Shown here: positions 1 to 5,115 of the stretch, piece after piece
How the letters are laid out: every line of letters starts with the position of its first letter
How positions within the stretch are numbered: the first letter of the stretch is position 1
Program-made: the position numbers and the translations under genes
The notes under the pieces: generated by a model
Told to the model about the DNA's origin: nothing
The model's database searches: none
The model's input: only the letters and a program-made list of their open reading frames with translations
Assembly: GCA_002308595.1 (NCBI GenBank)
Contig: DBWH01000064.1
Location: forward strand, 60,724 to 72,844
Reading direction: 5' to 3'
From: Mageeibacillus sp. UBA1243
GTDB taxonomy: Bacteria > Bacillota > Clostridia > UBA1212
DNA: 12,121 nt

Positions 1-479
1 TTCTTTCTGATGTCGGCGACCATTTCATTGGCGATTTTGGCCATTCTCGCCTCGGTGTACCTGGAAGCAGCCGGCGGGTCGTTGTCGCGCGAACCGAAGT
101 TTCCGTTACCGTCGACCAGAACATATCTCATCGAGAAGTCCTGAGCGAGCCTTACGAGAGAATCGTAGATTGCGGCGTCTCCGTGGGGGTGATATTTACC
201 CATGACGTAACCGACCGTGGTGGCGCATTTTCTGTACGAGCTGTCCGGCGTGAAGCCCTGCTCAAACAGTGAATACACAATCCTTCTGTGAACCGGTTTC
301 ATACCGTCTCTGACATCAGGCAGCGCGCGGTCGACAATGACACTCATCGAATACTCGATAAAAGCCCTCTTCATCTCGTACTCGACGTCAATCGGTTTAA
401 TTCTGTCCTTCACCGCCGATTCTTCGCTGTCCGGCACTCCGATTTCTCCGCTGTATTCTTCGTTAAATTCATCCGTCAT
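1..479 (-). CDS. gyrA: DNA gyrase subunit A, N-terminal part (cut by left edge)
   Basis: This is the N-terminal 159 residues of the breakage-reunion subunit of a type IIA topoisomerase, which with GyrB introduces negative supercoils. Visible family features are [22 protein letters not shown] (residues about 45-66), the helix-turn-helix segment [12 protein letters not shown], and RYTEARM carrying the catalytic tyrosine (Tyr141, codon 57-59). Tyr141 lies 39 residues after Ala102, matching the Ser83-Tyr122 spacing of E. coli GyrA. Ala102 (codon 174-176) therefore replaces the usual Ser83 of the quinolone-resistance region, while the Asp87 equivalent is kept. The ATG at 479-477 has AAGGAG at 497-492, a rather long 12-nt spacer. 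About 18 extra residues precede the conserved core. No gyrB is visible beside it, so a ParC-type paralogue is not fully excluded, but the core sequence is GyrA-like. The C-terminus lies beyond the window. Confidence 0.93.
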   Translation of the reverse strand, partial: MTDEFNEEYSGEIGVPDSEESAVKDRIKPIDVEYEMKRAFIEYSMSVIVDRALPDVRDGMKPVHRRIVYSLFEQGFTPDSSYRKCATTVGYVMGKYHPHGDAAIYDSLVRLAQDFSMRYVLVDGNGNFGSRDNDPPAASRYTEARMAKIANEMVADIRK

Positions 480-591
480 TTCGCCAGTTTTCTCCTTGGT
501 TAATACGTAATTTTGTCAAATTTCAAGCTTGTTTCCGTCATTTGCGGCAGCGCCTTTCGGCCGTTTTTTCACCACATAAAAACACATGATT

Positions 592-620
592 ATTATATCA
601 TTTTTCGGCATTTTTGTCGA
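592..620 (-). promoter_or_regulatory. Strong vegetative (sigma-A type) promoter for gyrA
   Basis: On the minus strand a -35 box TCGACA (620-615, five of six matches to TTGACA) and a perfect -10 box TATAAT (597-592) are separated by exactly 17 bp. TG sits one base upstream of the -10 box, making it an extended -10 promoter. The predicted start site is near 585, giving gyrA an untranslated leader of about 105 nt. It lies downstream of two hairpins, so gyrA is probably a separate transcription unit. Confidence 0.8.
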
Positions 621-705
621 GTTTTTTCTTGCCGGAAATACGCCGGAAAAACGCCTGCCGCCAATGTTTCACCTCCGCTCATTTTTCCCGCATTTATAGG
701 GCTTT

Positions 706-736
706 TTTCGCGCGGCATCCGGAGTGCCGCGCGAAA
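706..736. repeat. Perfect 12-bp inverted repeat beside the terminator
   Basis: The arms TTTCGCGCGGCA (706-717) and TGCCGCGCGAAA (725-736) are perfectly complementary around a 7-nt loop. Read on the minus strand, the second arm is followed by AAAGCCC rather than a T-run, so it is not an obvious minus-strand terminator. Only 3 nt separate it from the terminator hairpin at 740-768. Its role is unknown; it could help protect the 3' end of the upstream transcript, back up termination, or be a dispersed repeat. Confidence 0.7.
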
Positions 737-739
737 CGC

Positions 740-768
740 AAAAAGCGCCGCGTGATGCGGCGCTTTTT
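740..768 (-). terminator. Rho-independent terminator after the small membrane protein gene
   Basis: The arms AAAAAGCGCCGC (740-751) and GCGGCGCTTTTT (757-768) form a perfect 12-bp stem with a 5-nt loop. Both strands end in five T residues, so it can act in either direction. It lies 20 nt after the stop codon of the upstream membrane protein gene and separates that unit from gyrA. Confidence 0.85.
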
Positions 769-788
769 CATCGGGGTTTTGATTCGTT

Positions 789-1157
789 TCAGGTCTTTTT
801 TCCGTCGCGCTTTCCGAGCTTTCTGACGGCCGTTCCGAACCCTGCTCCGAGTGCCCCAGCGGCGGCGTAGAGGAGGATGAAAACGAGACCTGCCTTGGCG
901 GATCCCACAATCAGAAAATGTGCGAAAACCACAAGCGCAAAGGCGATGAGGGATTCGGGAAGCATCTTCTTTCCGGTGTAGGCGGGGTAGGCGATCGTGA
1001 TGAACGCGGCAAGGGGAAGGAACAGCCAAGAGGCGAAGAGCCTGTGGTTGGGTCTTGTGATGCCGAAGCAGAGAAGCACAAGAAGACCGATTATGACGGC
1101 ATGTCTCAGGGCAGCCTTGGCGTATTTGATTAGCTTAAGTACCGCGTTTGAGTTCAC
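789..1157 (-). CDS. Small four-helix membrane protein, unrecognised
   Basis: I do not recognise the family. The 122-residue protein has about four hydrophobic segments (near 18-33, 41-60, 67-86 and 88-110), the last being Gly/Ala-rich with a GALGAGFG run. The N-terminus is basic and amphipathic (LKLIKYAKAALRHA), and the C-terminus is strongly basic (RKLGKRDGKK), suggesting cytoplasmic ends. The start is GTG (1157-1155) with CGGAGA at 1169-1164. It sits between sepF and gyrA. In Bacillus the gene after sepF is ylmG (YggT family), but this protein has more helices and lacks the YggT look, so I do not equate them. A terminator separates it from sepF, so it needs read-through or its own promoter; none is convincing. 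Its terminator follows at 768-740. Confidence 0.72.
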   Translation of the reverse strand: MNSNAVLKLIKYAKAALRHAVIIGLLVLLCFGITRPNHRLFASWLFLPLAAFITIAYPAYTGKKMLPESLIAFALVVFAHFLIVGSAKAGLVFILLYAAAGALGAGFGTAVRKLGKRDGKKT

Positions 1158-1179
1158 TTGGTTTCTCCGTTCGGGTCTT

Positions 1180-1208
1180 AAAAAGCCGCGAAAAAAGAAT
1201 CCGCGGCT
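1180..1208 (-). terminator. Rho-independent terminator after sepF
   Basis: On the minus strand AGCCGCG (1208-1202) pairs with CGCGGCT (1190-1184) across an 11-nt loop and is followed by a T-run ending at 1180. It lies about 36 nt after the sepF stop codon and only about 20 nt before the GTG of the next gene. Some read-through would be enough to express that gene. Confidence 0.72.
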
Positions 1209-1244
1209 CTTATCGGCAATTTACTTTACCGCCTCTTTGTCAGA

Positions 1245-2402
1245 TCATAAATCGATGTCGAAATATGAGCTTGCTTTGGGCGAATCACTCGGTGTGTAAG
1301 TGAATATATCGCTGATGTCGGGACCGTCGATTTCAATCGGAGCGGGAGCCGGTTTCTCTTCTACCTTCGCAGCGGGAGCGGCGTTCTTCAAAGTCACGGA
1401 CGAGGGAACCGCGATGAGGACCGCGTTGGGGGATTCAACGGAAATGATCTCCGAGAAATCAGCGTCGCAGCCTTTGCAGCATCCGCAGAGGAAGTCACTG
1501 AAACGGATTCTGGTGTTCTTGTCCGGGATTTCGCTGAGGTTGCAGATAACAACGATTCCTTTCTTAAGGAGCGAGCCTGCTGCCGTAGCTTCGGAAATCT
1601 CTGTGGGTTTTAATACTTGAACTGTCATATTTTCCATTGTTACGCCTCCGTAATTAGTTTTGCGCTGTGCATTGAAGCCTGTCTGAGCGGACTGTGAACC
1701 GGTGCTTCCGGTTGTGTTGAAACCGACAACGGCCTTGGCTATAACTGCCTTCCTGTCGTCTTCGGCTCTCACGGGCTCGAGGCTTGCGACGTCAGGCTTT
1801 GCGTCGAATCTTGTGATCGGGCGGGAACCGAACCTTGCGGGCTCTCTCGCGCCGCTGTAGGAGTAACCCTTCTCGACGTCTGACGTGTCTGTGATATCAC
1901 TGTCGCCTGCCGCAGCGGTGACAACGGATGTTCTTGTAACCGGCGAAACCGGAACGCCTGCATCCTGCCCGCCGAAAACTACAGAGCTTGAAGGTGCCGG
2001 ACGTGAGACAGCCGTGCGCTTTGCGCCAAAGGAAGCGTCCCTGTCAAGCGAAAAAGCGACGCTGGAATTGTCGTCGTAACCTCTTTTCCCTGTATAATCA
2101 TTCTGATGAGCATACAAAAAGCTGCGACCGAAGGAATAATCGTCTTTCGACTCCTCTGTCGCACTGTCCGTACTGTCTTTTGCTTCAATATAGGAACTGT
2201 CCTGACGGTCTGTTTCAACAGCCGCAGGCTCTGCAGACATAGAAACAGCGGGCTCTTCAAGATCCGTTACGTCGTCCTCGTACACCTCGTTATCGGCAAG
2301 CACATCCTCGTCCTCGGTAGGACGGAAGGCGTCAAAAACATAGTTTTTGGCTCTGGCAGCGACGTTTCTCACACCCGCGAAAAAATTCTTTGATGAAGCC
2401 AT
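1245..2402 (-). CDS. sepF: Cell division protein SepF with a long disordered linker
   Basis: SepF tethers FtsZ filaments to the membrane and aligns them into the Z-ring. The N-terminal 26 residues (MASSKNFFAGVRNVAARAKN, then YVFDAF) can form the amphipathic membrane-targeting helix. Residues about 27-255 are an acidic, Ser/Thr/Pro-rich, probably disordered linker. The SepF domain runs from about 259 to 337 (VQVLKPTEI, KKGIVVICNLSEI, RIRFSDFLCG, NAVLIAVPSSV), followed by a Pro/Ala-rich acidic tail ending in YFDIDL. Typical SepF proteins are near 150 residues, so 385 is long. The segment aligned with the canonical DFLSG reads DFLCGCCKGC, with four cysteines (306, 308, 309, 312). I start at ATG 2402 because AGGGGG lies 8 nt upstream; a TTG one codon earlier is possible. 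An internal start precedes the SepF domain. The position after yggS is the usual Bacillota order. Confidence 0.9.
   Translation of the reverse strand: MASSKNFFAGVRNVAARAKNYVFDAFRPTEDEDVLADNEVYEDDVTDLEEPAVSMSAEPAAVETDRQDSSYIEAKDSTDSATEESKDDYSFGRSFLYAHQNDYTGKRGYDDNSSVAFSLDRDASFGAKRTAVSRPAPSSSVVFGGQDAGVPVSPVTRTSVVTAAAGDSDITDTSDVEKGYSYSGAREPARFGSRPITRFDAKPDVASLEPVRAEDDRKAVIAKAVVGFNTTGSTGSQSAQTGFNAQRKTNYGGVTMENMTVQVLKPTEISEATAAGSLLKKGIVVICNLSEIPDKNTRIRFSDFLCGCCKGCDADFSEIISVESPNAVLIAVPSSVTLKNAAPAAKVEEKPAPAPIEIDGPDISDIFTYTPSDSPKASSYFDIDL
1635..1649 (-). promoter_or_regulatory. Internal ribosome binding site and ATG inside sepF
   Basis: Within sepF and in its reading frame, GGAGG (1649-1645) stands 7 nt before an ATG (1637-1635, Met256). 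The spacing and strength equal or exceed those of the annotated sepF start. Met256 lies just before the SepF domain, so initiation here would give a 130-residue protein containing the whole domain and tail but neither the amphipathic helix nor the linker. Use of this site is inference; the Gly-Gly codons that form the motif could also be chance. Confidence 0.5.
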
Positions 2403-2509
2403 CAAATATTCCCCCTAATCTTTTGTAAACTCAGTAGCCTTTATCGTACGTAAGTGCCGCGGGAATAGGCAAATTATTCACCGCAACAAGATATAAAGAT
2501 ACATAGTGT

Positions 2510-2538
2510 ATTGTAATATAATCATGCCGCCAATGCAA
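2510..2538 (-). promoter_or_regulatory. Probable promoter of sepF
   Basis: On the minus strand TTGCAT (2538-2533) and TACAAT (2515-2510) are 17 bp apart. The -10 box matches the consensus in five of six bases, the -35 box in three. A weaker alternative, TTGCCT with TACGAT after 18 bp, lies further downstream. The start site would be near 2503, about 100 nt before the sepF ATG. Because no clear terminator follows yggS, sepF may also receive read-through from the long upstream operon. Confidence 0.45.
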
Positions 2539-2568
2539 TACCCCAAAAACAGAAATCTCCGGGGTATT
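2537..2568. repeat. Inverted repeat overlapping the sepF -35 region
   Basis: AATACCCC (2537-2544) and GGGGTATT (2561-2568) form a perfect 8-bp inverted repeat around a 16-nt spacer, about 24 bp centre to centre. One arm runs into the predicted -35 box. No T-run follows on the minus strand, so it is a poor terminator. It could be a regulator binding site or chance. Confidence 0.35.
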
Positions 2569-2601
2569 TGAGGAGCCTTCCGGCGCGGTTTTTTACGACC
2601 G

Positions 2602-3291
2602 TCAGGCCTGGAAAACGGCGGTTCCGATCCTCACCATCGTTGCACCCTCGAGCACGGCTTCGACGTAGTCGCCGCTCATGCCCATGGAGAGCTGGCCCAT
2701 TGGCGAGTTCCCGATTTTCATGTCCTTGATGCGCTCGGCAAGCTCACGTGCGCGGCTGAAGACTGTGCGGAGTTCTTTTTCGGACGCCCCGAACGGCGCC
2801 ATCGTCATAAGTCCGCAGAGTCTGACGTTTTTGATGCCCGAAAATGTCTCAAGGAACGCGTCAACCTGATCCAAAGGGAGGCCCGTTTTGCTCTCCTCGC
2901 CTGAGATGTTGACCTCAAGCAGGCCGTTTACGGTAAAGCCGTGGTTTCCGGCATACTTTCCGAGAGCCTCGGCAAGCTCGATGCGGTCGACGGAGTGGAT
3001 GAGTTCAACCTTGTCGGCACAGTATTTGATCTTGTTGGTCTGGAGCTGGCCGATGAGGTGCCATTTGAGCTCGCCCGAAAGATCGGCAAGCTTCTCCTGC
3101 TTGTCGCGCAGGAGCTGCACGCGGTTCTCGGCAAATTCGAGCTGACCGCACGCGTAGGCCTCTCTGACCTTGTCGGCTTCGACCGTTTTTGAGACTGCGA
3201 TGAGTCTGACCGAGCCCTCTTTGCGGCCCGCTTTGAGTTCCGCCTCTTTGATATTGGCGGTAATGCGCTTTAAGTTGTCAATAATAGCCAT
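2602..3291 (-). CDS. yggS: YggS-family pyridoxal phosphate homeostasis protein
   Basis: This cytoplasmic protein has the alanine-racemase-like TIM-barrel fold, binds PLP and helps balance PLP and amino-acid or keto-acid pools; family members show no clear catalytic activity. The 229-residue length is typical. Family marks are IAVSK with the PLP Schiff-base lysine (Lys35), FAENRVQ (about 53-59, usually FGEN), HLIGQLQTNK (78-87), GLMTMAP, LSMGMSGDY and the C-terminal GATMVRIGTAVF. The ATG at 3291 is the only sensible start, since an in-frame stop lies just upstream, although its Shine-Dalgarno sequence (AAAGG, 14 nt upstream) is weak. It follows the HlyD-like gene after a 51-nt gap and precedes sepF, as in many Bacillota where the orthologue is called ylmE. 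Linkage to division genes is long known; the mechanism is not. Confidence 0.95.
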   Translation of the reverse strand: MAIIDNLKRITANIKEAELKAGRKEGSVRLIAVSKTVEADKVREAYACGQLEFAENRVQLLRDKQEKLADLSGELKWHLIGQLQTNKIKYCADKVELIHSVDRIELAEALGKYAGNHGFTVNGLLEVNISGEESKTGLPLDQVDAFLETFSGIKNVRLCGLMTMAPFGASEKELRTVFSRARELAERIKDMKIGNSPMGQLSMGMSGDYVEAVLEGATMVRIGTAVFQA

Positions 3292-3342
3292 ATTAATTAT
3301 TTATACCTTTCTCCGGTGCGGCCTTACGCAAAGAGCCAAAAA

Positions 3343-5106
3343 TCAAGAGATTTTCTGGCCGTCGTGTACTCGTTTGGAGTCTATTACGTAGCAGGTGCCT
3401 GCGGTGACCGCCGGCTCTTCGGTTTCGGAGACGGGTGTTCCTTCGGGGTCAACCACGACCGCGCCCTCAAAAGGAGTTGAAGTGATGATTGCCTTCTCCG
3501 AGTCGTACGCTTTGATGCCCACGTAGACGAACTGCACGTAGCCCGCTTTGACGACTGCGAGCCTTGCCGTTGTGTTGTTGGCGTCCCAGTCGGTGAGAGC
3601 CGTGAGCGGTACACAATAGCCGCTTGATTTGCTGACGTCGTAGGTCACGTCAACGCTCTTCTTGTCAAGACAGCTCCTGAGGCCTCTCATGGTGCTCATG
3701 ACGGCGCAGCCCTGGTCGACGTAGAGGTTATCGCCAATCTGTCCCGTTGCCTGGTACGTCAGGTCGCTGTTTTTGACTGTCAGGAAGCCCTCGAGCGTGC
3801 TGACTGCCTTGGTTATTTTGAGGATGACGTAGTAGTTCTGGTCGCAGATGACCTTGCAGACCTTGTCGCCCGGGGCGACATTGGCGTCTTCTTTTGAGTG
3901 CACACCCGCATTGTCGAGGAGCGAGAGCGATGAGAGCCTTGCCGAGCCGTCGTTCTTCACGAAGCTCTCGTAAAGCTCGTTTTCGACGTTCTCCGAGTCG
4001 CTGATCTTGAAGCTCACGATGCCCGCTTTTTCGGATTTTACGGGAACCATCTTCTCTTTGACAATCTTCTCGAGGTCCTCTTTCTCGCGCTGAAGCGAAA
4101 GTATGCTGTCGCTGCCGCTGACCGATTCAAGGCGTATCGCGTTCCTTTCGGCGACGAGGGTGTTGATCGTGTTTTCGATGTCCCCGCAGCCGTCAAGGTT
4201 GCCGTTCCGCGCCATCTCTGTCAGGAGTGCGCGCTGCTCGTTTATCTTGGCGTCAATCTGCGAAAGCTTTTCGTCGGACTCGCTTGTAACCGTGTCGTTG
4301 ACGATTTTGGTGAGCACCAGTATGTCCTTGTTGACCTGCTTGAGCTTTTTAAGAATGCCGCGGTCGTCCTCTTTGACGATATAGCCAACGGTTCCGCCTG
4401 CCTCGACGCGGTCGCCCTCCGCCATCACGGGCATGAAAATCCCCGACGCGGTGCTGAAAAGAGACTCCGAGCTGCGCACAAAGTATGCCGTCGCGGCGCC
4501 TTCCTCCGTGACCTCGCCGATGGTTACATATCCAAGCTTGTAGCTTCCGTAGTCAACGCTGTTGACGATTGAAATACCGATTATGAGCACGACGATGACC
4601 GCTGCGGCTGCCGCCAGTACGAACTTGCCGGCACGTGCGGCCTTGCCTGTTTTCTTCTTTTTCTTAGGTTTCTTTGCCTCTGCCTTGGGCTCTTTTTCTT
4701 TCTTTTTCTTCTTTTCCTCAGCGGGGTCTGCCCCGTAGAGAGGCTTGGTCCTGTAGGAGCTGCGCGCGTCGTCCTTGGCGTCTTCGGGAATTTCTCCCTC
4801 GCCGCCGTCCGCCGCGGGCGTTTCTTCAAAGCTGAAAAAGGTTTCGGTTTCGCCGGCGCTTGGCTCATCGGGCTCTGCATATATGCCGGCGTTTTTTCTC
4901 GGGGTGCCCGTCTTTTCTCTTTCGATCTCGGCAATGCGCCCTCTCTCGACGGCTTCCTCCTCGCGCCTCTTCCTTGCCTGCTCCTGCTCCCGCTTTACCG
5001 CAGACATGACAAGCCGCGGGTCGTCGTTGTAGAGCGCCCGCTTGTAATCAGGAACGTTGTTTTCCTGCAGCCATTCTTCGTATTCGCGTCTGCTGATGTC
5101 ATCCAT
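3343..5106 (-). CDS. HlyD-like membrane fusion/adaptor protein with long cytoplasmic N-terminus
   Basis: The 587-residue protein has a charged N-terminal region of about 160 residues, one transmembrane helix (about 162-182, after a Lys-rich stretch at 131-153) and an extracellular part. The extracellular part reads as a split biotinyl/lipoyl-like barrel: first half SGIFMPVMAEGDRVEAGGTV (221-240), an alpha-helical probable coiled coil (about 250-352), second half near SEKAGIVSFKI (358-368) and APGDKVCKVI (411-420), then beta-rich sequence with a Thr/Pro/Glu-rich end. HlyD-type proteins link inner-membrane transporters to outer partners, but in monoderm bacteria this subgroup has no proven role. 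The start is ATG 5106 with AGGTG 6 nt upstream, overlapping the SEDS stop; the gap between the genes is 9 nt. No transporter of the usual HlyD partner type is adjacent. The long cytoplasmic extension is unusual for HlyD proteins. Confidence 0.83.
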   Translation of the reverse strand: MDDISRREYEEWLQENNVPDYKRALYNDDPRLVMSAVKREQEQARKRREEEAVERGRIAEIEREKTGTPRKNAGIYAEPDEPSAGETETFFSFEETPAADGGEGEIPEDAKDDARSSYRTKPLYGADPAEEKKKKKEKEPKAEAKKPKKKKKTGKAARAGKFVLAAAAAVIVVLIIGISIVNSVDYGSYKLGYVTIGEVTEEGAATAYFVRSSESLFSTASGIFMPVMAEGDRVEAGGTVGYIVKEDDRGILKKLKQVNKDILVLTKIVNDTVTSESDEKLSQIDAKINEQRALLTEMARNGNLDGCGDIENTINTLVAERNAIRLESVSGSDSILSLQREKEDLEKIVKEKMVPVKSEKAGIVSFKISDSENVENELYESFVKNDGSARLSSLSLLDNAGVHSKEDANVAPGDKVCKVICDQNYYVILKITKAVSTLEGFLTVKNSDLTYQATGQIGDNLYVDQGCAVMSTMRGLRSCLDKKSVDVTYDVSKSSGYCVPLTALTDWDANNTTARLAVVKAGYVQFVYVGIKAYDSEKAIITSTPFEGAVVVDPEGTPVSETEEPAVTAGTCYVIDSKRVHDGQKIS

Positions 5107-5115
5107 TGGTTACAC

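Larger units (their letters stand above)
480..788. other. Intergenic region between gyrA and the small membrane protein gene
   Basis: This 309-nt stretch has no supported gene. Read on the minus strand it holds, in order, the terminator hairpin (768-740), a second perfect hairpin (736-706), an AT-rich stretch with a weak 23-codon reading frame (664-593), the gyrA promoter (620-592), and the gyrA leader. The leader has a short GCC-GAAA-GGC mini-hairpin in its first half and AAGGAG at 497-492. I see no riboswitch or T-box pattern. Confidence 0.7.

Noticed and set aside
480..591. Riboswitch or attenuator in the gyrA leader
   Set aside because: The leader of about 105 nt has only a tiny GAAA-loop hairpin and no terminator/antiterminator pair or known riboswitch pattern.
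2537..2600. Rho-independent terminator between yggS and sepF
   Set aside because: The only sizeable inverted repeat has a 16-nt loop and no T-run on the minus strand, and the CGGTCGTAAAAAACCG element just after yggS has too short a stem.
4648..4716. Lys-codon tract as a frameshift or assembly error in the adaptor gene
   Set aside because: The reading frame stays open through it, and basic residues just before a membrane helix are expected for a cytoplasmic-facing segment.
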